Assembly (NCBI GenBank): GCA_015061905.1
Contig: SUVQ01000004.1
Coordinates: 1 to 64,000 of the forward strand
DNA: 64,000 nucleotides
DNA from: Verrucomicrobiota bacterium
Lineage (GTDB): Bacteria; Verrucomicrobiota; Verrucomicrobiia; Opitutales; UBA953
Direction of reading: 5' to 3'
Program-made: the position numbers and the translations under genes
The notes under the pieces: model-generated
The model's input: only the letters and a program-made list of their open reading frames with translations
Told to the model about the DNA's origin: nothing
The model's database searches: none
Part shown: positions 1-7,559 of the stretch, in pieces
Numbering within the stretch: position 1 is the first letter of the stretch
Layout of the letters: the number at the start of each line of letters is the position of its first letter

Positions 1-1
1 C

Positions 2-1504
2 ATCGGCGGGAACGCGCTCTCGCTCTACTCGGCAAACGGCAACTACGTCGGCTCCGCTCCGCTCTCAAGCTCGGGCGGTGGCGGAAGCGGAGGGAGTGGA
101 AATAGTGGAGGGAGTGGAAGTAGTGGAAGTAGTGGAAGTAGTGGAACGGGAACGGGCGGAGCAGGCACGGGAACGGGCGGCGCAGGCACACTTCCGGAAA
201 CGGTGCAGGAACTCGAATTTTCCGCACTCGGAGGCTCGGTTCCGCTGAGAGTTAACCACAGCCAAACAGACCGCGATATCATAGAAGGGGCAAATGCCGA
301 ATGGATTGCCGTCTCCGATGAATTTTTCGGCGCGGAAATAAAGCGCAACACGGAAAAAACTCCGCGCACGGGAACTCTCAAAATCCGCCACGAAACCCTT
401 GTTTACTACGGAGAACGCTCCGAATGGGTTGCCGCTTCCCGCACGATTTACAACATAACCCAGCGAGGAATTTTTTACGTCGAACCGGAAACGTTGCAAA
501 TCCCCTGCGAAGGCGGCGAAGCAAGCGTTGAATTTAAAAACGGCGTTCCCGTCGGCGTTGACAAAGGCTTTGCCGAAAGCGCGGGAACGGACGGCAAAAT
601 TCTCGTTCCCGCAAACCCGATTTGCGTGTTTTGCGACGGTGCACAGGTTTACGCTTTCGACATCATTTGGACGGCGGAAAGCACGGAAACATTCACTCAA
701 CGCGTGGAAATCGCCGCACCGGGAACAACCGCGCGCACGCTCACCGTCAGCCCGGAAGAGACGGCGACCTCCGGCGGGAACGTAACCGTTGCCGCCTCAC
801 ACCCGGAAAACGAAACCTGCGACCTTTCCGCAGGCTCCGCATACGCCGCAAGCCTCGTTTCGCTCACGAAAAACGCCGGCAAAACAGAGGCGGTTTACAG
901 CCTTCCCCCCGCACCCGCAAACACGCGGATAACATTCCTCGCCCTGTTTACCGCTGCGGCAAACTGCCGCAACGCACACACGGGAATACTTAGCAAGTCC
1001 GTGGTTTTTCGAGGCGAAGAATCCGGCGGAGAAGATACGGGAACCGGCGGCGGTGAAAATTCCGGCACCGAAGGCAATAGCGGGGAAGCAGGCGATAGCG
1101 GCGAGAACCCCGGGGACGGCGACGAGCCCGAAACCCCGCCGCCCGGAGAAGAACTTTCCCTTACCGGAGATCGCTCCCGATTCACCTGCGAGGCGTCACG
1201 GCTCACACTCACTGCAACCGCGACCGCCGGCATAGACCTTTCCGCTGCACAACTGTTCATTCCCGACGACGCGTCAGAATGGATTACCGTTATCGGCACA
1301 CCCGTAACCGACGGGAACACAAAAGCATGGACGTTGCTCATAACCGCCAATTTCACCGAGCGGGAACGCGCCGCCGCGCTTGCCGTCTACGCGGGAACGC
1401 TCGCCGCCGCGTTTCGTATTTCTCAAAAATACTTTCCCCGCCGCGCCGCAGCGTTTTACCGCAACAAGAGACTTTGGAAACCAACCTTTTTTAATAAGTT
1501 ATAA
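2..1504 (+). CDS. Gly/Ser-linker surface or fibre-like protein with BACON-like repeats (5' partial)
   Basis: The reading frame is open from base 2, so the protein starts outside the window. The first visible part is a flexible linker rich in Gly, Ser and Thr, built partly from 9-bp tandem repeats encoding GSS. It is followed by a stretch with the BACON pattern (NAEWIAVSD, then a short strand with RTGTLKI, then YNITQRG). A second acidic Gly-rich linker near base 1020-1140 precedes another BACON-like stretch (SEWITV to FRISQKYF). BACON modules are usually carbohydrate- or mucin-binding surface domains. In this context a tail fibre or adhesin is the best guess. It carries several copies of the window-wide octamer, including two in the linker. 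Confidence 0.6.
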   Translation: MGGNALSLYSANGNYVGSAPLSSSGGGGSGGSGNSGGSGSSGSSGSSGTGTGGAGTGTGGAGTLPETVQELEFSALGGSVPLRVNHSQTDRDIIEGANAEWIAVSDEFFGAEIKRNTEKTPRTGTLKIRHETLVYYGERSEWVAASRTIYNITQRGIFYVEPETLQIPCEGGEASVEFKNGVPVGVDKGFAESAGTDGKILVPANPICVFCDGAQVYAFDIIWTAESTETFTQRVEIAAPGTTARTLTVSPEETATSGGNVTVAASHPENETCDLSAGSAYAASLVSLTKNAGKTEAVYSLPPAPANTRITFLALFTAAANCRNAHTGILSKSVVFRGEESGGEDTGTGGGENSGTEGNSGEAGDSGENPGDGDEPETPPPGEELSLTGDRSRFTCEASRLTLTATATAGIDLSAAQLFIPDDASEWITVIGTPVTDGNTKAWTLLITANFTERERAAALAVYAGTLAAAFRISQKYFPRRAAAFYRNKRLWKPTFFNKL

Positions 1505-1596
1505 CTGATAGTTGATAACTGATAGTTGATAACTGATAGGTATTTACTTATCCGTTATCCGTTATCAGTTATAACCTACCAACTATCAGTTATTAC
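1498..1596. repeat. Cluster of short direct and inverted repeats
   Basis: Just after the fibre-like gene the 14-mer ATAACTGATAGTTG occurs tandemly, followed by a partial third copy. The same words then return in opposite orientation (CCGTTATCAGTTAT and CAACTATCAGTTAT). The block is AT-rich and lies between two same-strand genes. It could fold into a long hairpin and act as a terminator, or be a small mobile repeat. Confidence 0.75.
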
Positions 1597-1620
1597 TTAA
1601 AAACGACCTTTTTTTTCACT

Positions 1621-2406
1621 ATGGACAAACCGACATATTTAGGATTCCCGCAAGACGGGGAAGGGAAAATAATCACCTCCATTTCCTACGAGGACTCGAT
1701 GAAGGACCGCCCGCGCGGAATCATCAAATACACCATGCCCGTGCCCTACACAGGGCAAATTCCGGACGAAGAACCGAACTCCATGACGGAGTTTTTTCCG
1801 GAAACCATGAAGCTCGTGAAACGCCATGCCACGGGAACCGACGCCGGAACCACCGAAGTAACGCTTACCTACGAGACCATCGACACTACGGAAATAGACG
1901 GAAGGAACGAGCCCGCTTACAAACTTTCAACGCAAACGGTAAACGTTTCGATTCTGCTGCACCCGAGGTTTGCAACTATTCCGGAAAAGGAAAAAGTTTT
2001 GCTCAAGGCGTATTTGGACGGAACGCCGCCGGATGCGAAAATTTCGCTTTCGGAATCGAGCCTCGCAATAAAGGCAAATGAACAGAGCACGCTCACACTC
2101 CTTGCCGCGATGAAGAAACATATTCAGAGCGATGCCGGGAAAAAACTTTTTACCAAAATCAAAGCCGGCGTCAAAGAATATAGGGAAGCGCGGCTGACAT
2201 GGACGGAAACCGCGTATTCCGCGACGCTCAAATCCCGCGCCGCTCAAATCGGGAAAATTGACCGCCCGCCCGGGAACCCGCCGGCAGGAAGCTGGCTTTT
2301 GGAAAAAATCGACGCCGAAAAAACGCGTAGCGCGAACGCGTGGAGAATTACGACAACGTGGCAATGCGCCGCTCCGGGCGCAGCGTGGGACAAGGAGCTT
2401 TACTGA
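1621..2406 (+). CDS. Hypothetical protein of the integrated element (261 aa)
   Basis: Starts MDKPTYLGFPQDGEG and ends AAWDKELY. It has no signal peptide and no membrane segment. Composition is mixed beta/charged, as in phage structural proteins, but I do not recognise a family. It lies about 115 bases downstream of the fibre-like gene on the same strand, separated by the repeat cluster, so a shared late operon is plausible. Its 3' end overlaps the end of the opposite-strand gene at 2400-2717 by 7 bases. It contains none of the octamer copies frequent elsewhere, which fits a foreign origin. Confidence 0.6.
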   Translation: MDKPTYLGFPQDGEGKIITSISYEDSMKDRPRGIIKYTMPVPYTGQIPDEEPNSMTEFFPETMKLVKRHATGTDAGTTEVTLTYETIDTTEIDGRNEPAYKLSTQTVNVSILLHPRFATIPEKEKVLLKAYLDGTPPDAKISLSESSLAIKANEQSTLTLLAAMKKHIQSDAGKKLFTKIKAGVKEYREARLTWTETAYSATLKSRAAQIGKIDRPPGNPPAGSWLLEKIDAEKTRSANAWRITTTWQCAAPGAAWDKELY

Positions 2407-2717
2407 ACACCGGGCGCAATGGTCACGAACTCTACCGAAAAATCTTCTCCCAGCTCCACAAACTCGACGGAATAATCTTCGGCAAACTCCACTATTTCCC
2501 ACCGCCCGGGAGCGTTCGCCGCCAACTTCACGATTTCCACACGAAGATCTGCGCCAATCGAAACTTTCTTCACACGATAATCCGCTCCGATGTTCGTAAT
2601 CCGAATCCTCCCGTAGCACTTTGCCGCCTTTGCCTTACGGTCCGAATCCGAGCCGGCAAACCCGCACAGGGCAAGCATCGAAAAAGCACAAGACCAAAGC
2701 AGAATTTTTTTGAACAT
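2400..2717 (-). CDS. Small secreted protein with repeated beta-strand motif (105 aa)
   Basis: The N-terminus has a typical signal peptide (MFKKILLWSC followed by AFSMLALCGF) with Cys residues that might allow lipid modification, although no perfect lipobox is seen. The rest is a four- to five-fold pattern of alternating strands: IGADYRVKKV, IGADLRVEIV, FAEDYSVEFV, LGEDFSVEFV. Such periodicity suggests a small beta structure. Family not recognised. It is opposite in direction to its neighbours, like a cargo (moron) gene in a prophage. Confidence 0.55.
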   Translation of the reverse strand: MFKKILLWSCAFSMLALCGFAGSDSDRKAKAAKCYGRIRITNIGADYRVKKVSIGADLRVEIVKLAANAPGRWEIVEFAEDYSVEFVELGEDFSVEFVTIAPGVQ

Positions 2718-2739
2718 AAGAAGAAGTTTTTTTGAATTT

Positions 2740-3333
2740 ATGAAAAATAGCCTTCCCGAACTGCCTTCCGGTTTTCACTCCGGAGAACCCGTCCGCGCCG
2801 ATGATTTCAACAAAATGCTGGAATGGATGCGCACTGTCCAGCAATTAATCGAAAACGGAGCAAACATCGCCGCCGCGGGAACGACACCCGGCGGACTCCC
2901 GACGTGGCGACCGCGCAAACGCGCCCCGTTTGAGGTCGATGTAGAATACAACGAAGCCGGCAACCCGGAAAAAATCATCGTCGCCCGCGGGAACGTGTTT
3001 GCAAAAATGGTGCACCCGTTTTTAGACAACACCGGCATCCCGAGCGAGGAACAAATGGAAACAAACAACGCATTCGCCCGCTGCGAGGTCGACGAAACGG
3101 AGCTTGCCTATGAGCCAAACGCGCAAATTGCGCTTTTAATCCGTAGCACAGGATGGATTTTGCCGGATATTTTCGCGCGTGTTGCTTTTGAAAAAGATAA
3201 AACGGACGGCGAAGTCGTTTTCCCGCTTGCGCAATTGCGGGAAGACGCGGAAACGGGCGGCGTAGTGGTGCAACAACATCACGCGGGGAGCGTCTTCTTC
3301 GCGTGGTCAAACTGGTCGGTAACAAGTCTCTGA
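2740..3333 (+). CDS. Hypothetical prophage-type protein (197 aa)
   Basis: Starts MKNSLPELPSGFHSGEPVRAD. An in-frame ATG 30 bases upstream (2710) is possible but would overlap the opposite-strand gene start, so I chose 2740. The N-terminal segment SGEPVRADDFNKMLEWM looks like a short helical region of tail-associated proteins. The remainder is probably beta-rich (HHAGSVFFAWSNWSV at the end). No function can be assigned. It is the last rightward gene of the element. Confidence 0.55.
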   Translation: MKNSLPELPSGFHSGEPVRADDFNKMLEWMRTVQQLIENGANIAAAGTTPGGLPTWRPRKRAPFEVDVEYNEAGNPEKIIVARGNVFAKMVHPFLDNTGIPSEEQMETNNAFARCEVDETELAYEPNAQIALLIRSTGWILPDIFARVAFEKDKTDGEVVFPLAQLREDAETGGVVVQQHHAGSVFFAWSNWSVTSL

Positions 3334-3343
3334 TAACCGCCAA

Positions 3344-3553
3344 TCAGAGCAACCTTACGGCGGCATCGATGAGCTTGCCGACGGAGAGCCCGCGCGCTGC
3401 GGAAAGCTCGCGCAGGCGGGCAAGCGTTTCCGGCGCGACAGATGCGTTAAACGTTACGCGGTGAAGCTCTTTCGGCTTCGCGGCTGCTTTGTTGCCGACG
3501 GTAAAGGAACGACCGCGCGGCGCGGCTTTTTTTGTTTCGGAAGAATAATTCAT
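3344..3553 (-). CDS. Ribbon-helix-helix DNA-binding protein (69 aa)
   Basis: The C-terminal half (RVTFNASVAPETLARLREL then SAARGLSVGKLIDAAVRLL) fits the ribbon-helix-helix fold: one strand and two helices, with a Lys/Arg-rich N-terminal arm. Proteins of this size act as dimeric repressors or as antitoxins in mobile elements. It sits 87 bases downstream of a 20-residue hydrophobic mini-ORF on the same strand, so the two could be co-transcribed. Function beyond DNA binding is inference. Confidence 0.65.
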   Translation of the reverse strand: MNYSSETKKAAPRGRSFTVGNKAAAKPKELHRVTFNASVAPETLARLRELSAARGLSVGKLIDAAVRLL

Positions 3554-3607
3554 TTTTTCGAGGAAATCGGAGTATTTTTTGAATCAGACGAAATCCACCT
3601 CCATGGG

Positions 3608-3629
3608 GGCTCGCGGTTTTCCGCGAGCC
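3608..3629 (-). other. Perfect 9-bp hairpin after the hydrophobic mini-ORF
   Basis: GGCTCGCGG and CCGCGAGCC form a perfect 9-bp stem around a 4-base loop. It lies 11 bases after the stop of the mini-ORF at 3641-3703 and upstream of the RHH gene. No T-run follows on either strand, so it is more likely an mRNA-stabilising or attenuating structure than a simple terminator. Confidence 0.6.
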
Positions 3630-3640
3630 GAACCTCACTT

Positions 3641-3703
3641 CTATCTTGACACTAAAATCAAGAAAATCAAAATGAGCACCAATATGAGTTCGGAGGTGGA
3701 CAT
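3641..3703 (-). CDS. 20-residue hydrophobic membrane peptide
   Basis: The frame encodes MSTSELILVLILIFLILVSR and stops. That is a polar start, 14 consecutive aliphatic or aromatic residues and one terminal Arg, exactly the shape of a single-span membrane peptide. A GAAAGG ribosome-binding-like sequence lies about 6 bases before the ATG, and a 12-bp hairpin (3717-3746) lies just upstream. The size and shape recall type I toxin peptides and phage holin-like miniproteins. No homologue is recognised, and the reading frame is too short to be certain. Confidence 0.45.
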   Translation of the reverse strand: MSTSELILVLILIFLILVSR

Positions 3704-3716
3704 CGTCTGCCTTTCT

Positions 3717-3746
3717 GCCGCTAACGGTTGCACCCGTTGGCGGCAT
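3717..3746. other. 12-bp hairpin upstream of the mini-ORF
   Basis: TGCCGCTAACGG and CCGTTGGCGGCA pair over 12 positions with one G-T pair and a 6-base loop. On the plus strand TTTTGTTTT follows, so it could terminate rightward transcripts of the element. On the minus strand it would sit in the leader of the hydrophobic mini-ORF, ending about 13 bases before its start codon. Confidence 0.55.
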
Positions 3747-3878
3747 TTTGTTTTAGCCCCGGTTTCGTTTAAACCAACCGCGCGGGCATAACCGCGATTG
3801 ATTATGAAAATAAGTATAAATTTTTTAATTACATTATCAATGTTTTTTAGTTAAAAAACGCAAATAAAAAAAGCGTAA

Positions 3879-5051
3879 TTAAATCTTAAATTCAAGTTGA
3901 CGGTTGTCCGGGCGCAGAGCGAAAAACGCAGCAGATTCTTCGATAGTCTGGTTAACGCCCTTGTAGTGGCGTTTGAGCGTTTGGGTGTTCGTGTGGCGCG
4001 TCGCAAGAATCGTCTTGCCGTCATCATGGTTGTAGCTCGCAAGCATCGTCGCGAACGTGTGTCGCATCACGTTTTGTTTCCAGTTGCAGGACTTCGAGAT
4101 TTTCACTTTCGCCTTGGTATAGGGCGCGGGAACGTGTTCTCCGAGGGTATCGTTGCGGTAGCACGTAAGCCACGAGAACACGGTTTCGCCGTTGTCCGGA
4201 AGAAATGTCGGCAGAATGAGCCAATCGTCTCCGGTTTTGCAGACGCGGGAGCCGTCTTTGTCGCGCGCGGGAACGAGAATGGTGCGTTTTTCAAAATCAA
4301 TCCATTCCCAGCGCATTTTGCGCGCCTCGCTCGTGCGAAGCCCGGCAAAAAGCCGCAGGGCATAATGAGGCACAAGTGCCGGATAGCTTTGCTCGATAAA
4401 ACGCATCGCAAACGCCGCTTCCCGGAAAGACCAAATTTCAACACTTTTGCGTTCCGTGCGGGGAAGTAAACGCGTGTCGATTTCGGGAACGCGGCTAATC
4501 CAACCGCGCGCGGATTTGCACCAAGAAAGGAAATTGCGCGTGTTTGTCCATAAATTTTGGATACTTCGAGGCGAAAGATCGGAAAAAGAGAGAAGCCAGT
4601 TTTGGAGATCCCGCTCGTCAATGTCGTAGAGATTTTTGCCGGAAAACTTCGACGAAAATTTTTTCCCCGCAAGAACAAGTTCGCGGATGTGTCCGTGAGA
4701 GCGTCCGGACGCTTTCTGCCATGCGATAAATGCGGAAAAACATTCCGGAATACTCGGCACCGAAACCGCCTTGGGACGCCCGTGACGCTTCCAAAAAAGC
4801 ACGGCTTCTATCGGGTCAAAATCCCCGCAAATCTCTTTGATTCTCGCATAAGTCGCCCGCGCCGCCACATCAAAACAGAGCGAATCGGAATCCGTTCCGG
4901 TTAAATTCGCAAAAAACTTTTTCGAGAACGCATTCGCCGCCGCCAACGTCGAAAAACACCTCGCAATCCGTTTCCCCTTTATCATCTTTTCAAAAACATA
5001 AGGCTGACGCTTCCTTCCCGGATAATAATTTACATTCTTTTCCTTTTTCAT
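3879..5051 (-). CDS. Tyrosine recombinase / integrase
   Basis: About 390 residues from the ATG at 5051 (MKKEKNVNYYPGRKRQPYVF). A 13-codon longer form is possible. The N-terminal part has the SAM-like core-binding helices, and the C-terminal half holds the catalytic set: Arg in LFAGLRTSEARKM, the MRHTFATML box with its His-Arg partner, and the final LKRHYKGV with the nucleophilic Tyr. It recombines attP and attB to integrate or excise the element. The gene starts 185 bases from the 3' end of tRNA-Arg, which marks that tRNA as the insertion site. No separate excisionase is seen. Confidence 0.9.
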   Translation of the reverse strand: MKKEKNVNYYPGRKRQPYVFEKMIKGKRIARCFSTLAAANAFSKKFFANLTGTDSDSLCFDVAARATYARIKEICGDFDPIEAVLFWKRHGRPKAVSVPSIPECFSAFIAWQKASGRSHGHIRELVLAGKKFSSKFSGKNLYDIDERDLQNWLLSFSDLSPRSIQNLWTNTRNFLSWCKSARGWISRVPEIDTRLLPRTERKSVEIWSFREAAFAMRFIEQSYPALVPHYALRLFAGLRTSEARKMRWEWIDFEKRTILVPARDKDGSRVCKTGDDWLILPTFLPDNGETVFSWLTCYRNDTLGEHVPAPYTKAKVKISKSCNWKQNVMRHTFATMLASYNHDDGKTILATRHTNTQTLKRHYKGVNQTIEESAAFFALRPDNRQLEFKI

Positions 5052-5204
5052 GGTAAACCGTAAATTTAACTGTAAAATTCGGCGCGGCAACGAAAAAATT
5101 TCGATTTGACAATTTTGGAGCCTGAGATAGCATCACATAGCAATAACGGTTGCAGAGATATTCCTTCTTGCTTTTATTTACGAGGTTTCGAGAAGTCTGT
5201 TTCA

Positions 5205-5222
5205 GGAAATTAACAAATTTCC
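5205..5222. other. Perfect 7-bp hairpin between tRNA-Arg and the integrase
   Basis: GGAAATT and AATTTCC flank a 4-base loop just past the tRNA 3' end. It may belong to the attachment region or help end the tRNA transcript. The direct-repeat partner needed to define the att core lies outside the window. Confidence 0.4.
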
Positions 5223-5235
5223 TCCTTTGCTTAAA

Positions 5236-5311
5236 TGGCAGGGAATGCAGGATTCGAACCTGCGACCAACGGTTTAGAAAACCGCTGCTCTATCCACTGA
5301 GCTAATTCCCC
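5236..5311 (-). tRNA. tRNA-Arg (UCU)
   Basis: Complete cloverleaf of 76 bases with encoded CCA. The acceptor stem is GGGGAAT/ATTCCCT, the D stem GCTC/GAGC, the anticodon stem GCGGT/ACCGT with loop TTTCTAA (anticodon TCT), and the T arm GCAGG-TTCGAAT-CCTGC. Its 3' end faces the integrase, so it is the probable attachment gene of the left-hand element, which must restore the tRNA 3' half on integration. Confidence 0.96.
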
Positions 5312-5438
5312 GAAAGATAAAACGAGGCAACATTTATGGCGTATTCTTTTTGCTTTTTCAAAGAGAATCTTCGGTGTGCGTGCGCATTCTTTCTTGGTGC
5401 TTGCGCGGGAACGTGCGGAAGCGGTATCATCGGCACTA

Positions 5439-7208
5439 ATGGGCGAGGATTTTCAGAAGCAGGAATTTCGTTTGCAGGGCGTCGGCTGTTCTCCCGGAGT
5501 GGTTCGGGGAAAGGCGTTTGTTTTTTTGCAAAAAAATATTGAGGAGATTCCGTGCTACAAGATTGAGGAATCCGCAAGGGAGGCGGAGGCTCAGCGCTTT
5601 GAGCGCGCGTTGGAAGCCACGCGGGAGCAGATTGCCGGCTTGGCGGAAGATGTGCGTTCCCGCGGGGCGACGGCGGAGGCGGATATTTTTGATGCACACC
5701 TGTTGGTGCTGGACGATCCCGCAATCGTCGGCGAAACGCTTAAGGCGATGGCGACAACGGGACTGAATGCCGAGTATTGTTTTAATTCCACTTCGCGCCG
5801 CTACATTGAGTTTTTTGCCGGGCTGGAAGATGATTATTTAAAAGAACGCGTTTCGGATATTCGAGACGTGGCGCAGCGGGTGCTGAAAAATTTGCTCGGA
5901 ATTGCGCCGACGGGAACGTCGGATCGCTATTCGAAGCGCGTCATCGTTGCGGAGGATTTGACGCCTTCGGAGACGACGACCTTTGAGCGCTCCAATGTGC
6001 TTGCTTTGCTTACGGACATGGGCAACCGCACGAGCCATGCGGCGATTGTTGCCCGCGCGATGGGAATTCCCGCCGTTGTGGGTTTGCGCAACGCCTCACT
6101 GCGCATCGCTCAGGACGATGAGATTTTGGTCGATGGCGAAAAGGGAATCGTTTACATCAATCCTTCGGAAAAAACGCTTGCGTGTTATTCCACGATTTCG
6201 CGTCAGCGTTCCCGTTTGGCGGCGGTGATTGAGAAGGAATTGTCGCTTCCTGACGTGACGCTCGACGGGAGTGCGTTTCATCTTGAGGGCAACATCGGCG
6301 GTGCGGACGATATTGAAAATCTGAAAAAATTCCGCCTGAAAAGCGTCGGGCTGTTCCGCTCCGAGGGTATTTTTTTGCGAAACGACCGCTTTCCGAGCGA
6401 GGAGCAGCAGTTCGAGGAATACCGCCGGGCGGCGGAATCGATGCCGGAGGCGGGAACGCTGATTATCCGCACCTTGGATTTGGGCGGAGATAAACTGATT
6501 TCGAGTAGCCTTCTGGCGCGGGAGGACAATCCGTTTATGGGCTTCCGTGCGATTCGTTTTTGCTTGGAATTTCGCGATATTTTCAAAGATCAGTTGCGGG
6601 CGATTTTGCGGGCGTCCGCGTTCGGGAAAATTAAAATTATGTTCCCGATGATTTGCTCGGTGGCGGAAGTGGTTGCCGCGAAAGAGGTTTTGGAAGAAGC
6701 GAAAAACGAATTGCGTTCCCGCGGCGAAAAGTTTGACGAAGATATTTCCGTCGGCGCGATGATTGAGATTCCCGCCGCCGCGGTAATCGCGGAAAATATC
6801 GCCGAAGAAGTGGATTTTTTCAGCATCGGAACTAACGATTTGACGCAATACACGCTTGCCGTCGATCGCGGGAACGAGAAGATTTCGCATCTCTACGATT
6901 CGTATCACCCGGCGGTTCTGAAGCTGATTTATTTTATCGTAAAAGCGGCACGCAAAACCGGAATTCCCTGCGCCGTGTGCGGTGAAATCGCGGGCGATCC
7001 CGTGTTCGCGCCGCTTCTGCTCGGAATGGGCGTGAGCGCATTGAGCATGACGCCGAATTGCGCGGCAAAAATCCGCTACATTCTGCGCCACACGGATACG
7101 GATTCCGTGCGGAAACTGGCGCGGGCGGTGCTCGCCGAGCCGGAACCGCGCAACATTCAGGAGCGGCTTACGCTGTTTATGAACTCGATTCTTCCGGAAA
7201 CGGAATAG
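5439..7208 (+). CDS. ptsI: Phosphoenolpyruvate-protein phosphotransferase (PTS enzyme I)
   Basis: About 589 residues from the ATG at 5439. A longer frame upstream lacks family similarity. The phosphohistidine segment GNRTSHAAIVARAMGIPAVVG, the PEP-binding TIM-barrel motifs (IRTLDLGGDK, GFRAIRFCLE, MIEIPAAAVIAE, GTNDLTQY) and the active-site Cys in CGEIAGDP are all present, so it should be active. Enzyme I transfers phosphate from PEP to HPr in the cytoplasm. No HPr gene adjoins it here. A hairpin with a T-run follows at 7260. Confidence 0.93.
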   Translation: MGEDFQKQEFRLQGVGCSPGVVRGKAFVFLQKNIEEIPCYKIEESAREAEAQRFERALEATREQIAGLAEDVRSRGATAEADIFDAHLLVLDDPAIVGETLKAMATTGLNAEYCFNSTSRRYIEFFAGLEDDYLKERVSDIRDVAQRVLKNLLGIAPTGTSDRYSKRVIVAEDLTPSETTTFERSNVLALLTDMGNRTSHAAIVARAMGIPAVVGLRNASLRIAQDDEILVDGEKGIVYINPSEKTLACYSTISRQRSRLAAVIEKELSLPDVTLDGSAFHLEGNIGGADDIENLKKFRLKSVGLFRSEGIFLRNDRFPSEEQQFEEYRRAAESMPEAGTLIIRTLDLGGDKLISSSLLAREDNPFMGFRAIRFCLEFRDIFKDQLRAILRASAFGKIKIMFPMICSVAEVVAAKEVLEEAKNELRSRGEKFDEDISVGAMIEIPAAAVIAENIAEEVDFFSIGTNDLTQYTLAVDRGNEKISHLYDSYHPAVLKLIYFIVKAARKTGIPCAVCGEIAGDPVFAPLLLGMGVSALSMTPNCAAKIRYILRHTDTDSVRKLARAVLAEPEPRNIQERLTLFMNSILPETE

Positions 7209-7259
7209 TCGCGAATTTTTGAACCGCGCAAGCTCTTCGAAACACACGGAATTTCAAAG

Positions 7260-7292
7260 GAACAGAGGTCGCCCGGCTGTTCTTTGTTTTTT
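7260..7292 (+). terminator. Candidate terminator of ptsI
   Basis: GAACAG and CTGTTC form a 6-bp stem with additional G-C pairing inside, followed by TTTGTTTTTT. Position, 50 bases after the ptsI stop, fits rho-independent termination. Confidence 0.55.
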
Positions 7293-7299
7293 CGAAAAA

Positions 7300-7465
7300 A
7301 TGAAAACACGCCCGCGACGGGAACGTATTTGATTTCTAACGTTCCCGTGCGAAGCAAAATTTTCTTTCGAAAGATTCTCGCAAAAAGACGCTAAGTCGCA
7401 AAAAGATGTTTTGTTGTAAAAAAAAACGTGTGATTCGGTGTTCATCCGTGGTTCCTAAAAACCTC
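7300..7465 (-). repeat. Dispersed intergenic repeat, copy 1 (reverse orientation)
   Basis: The 350-base gap between ptsI and the HAD gene contains no gene. It holds a reverse copy of a repeat also found near 29.4, 38.9 and 39.1 kb. Shared words are CCACGGATGAACAC, AATCACACG, AGACGCTAAG and CGAAAGAAAATTTT. Part of it is an inverted pair of the octamer, CGGGAACGT and ACGTTCCCG, separated by 12 bases. The same inverted pair recurs in the copy near 29.64 kb. Confidence 0.75.
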
Positions 7466-7559
7466 GAATCTTCGCACGCATTTTTAACCCTTCAGAGGTA
7501 AAAATCTTTTAAAACGGGAACGGGAATGTTTTAATAAGACTTTTTTCCGACCTTACGCC

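Larger units (their letters stand above)
1..5235. mobile_element. Right end of an integrated prophage-like element at tRNA-Arg
   Basis: The left 5.2 kb holds a Gly/Ser-rich fibre-like protein, two unknown proteins of structural type, small ORFs and a tyrosine recombinase whose gene ends the block 185 bases from the 3' end of a tRNA-Arg gene. An integrase next to a tRNA 3' end is the classic arrangement of an element inserted into that tRNA. The other end and the second attachment site must lie to the left of the window. No capsid, terminase or conjugation gene is visible here, so phage versus integrative element is undecided. Confidence 0.7.

Noticed and set aside
2258-2735. Plus-strand frames overlapping the small secreted protein at 2400-2717
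   Set aside because: Low-complexity Arg/Pro/Lys composition, while the minus-strand frame has a signal peptide and regular beta repeats.
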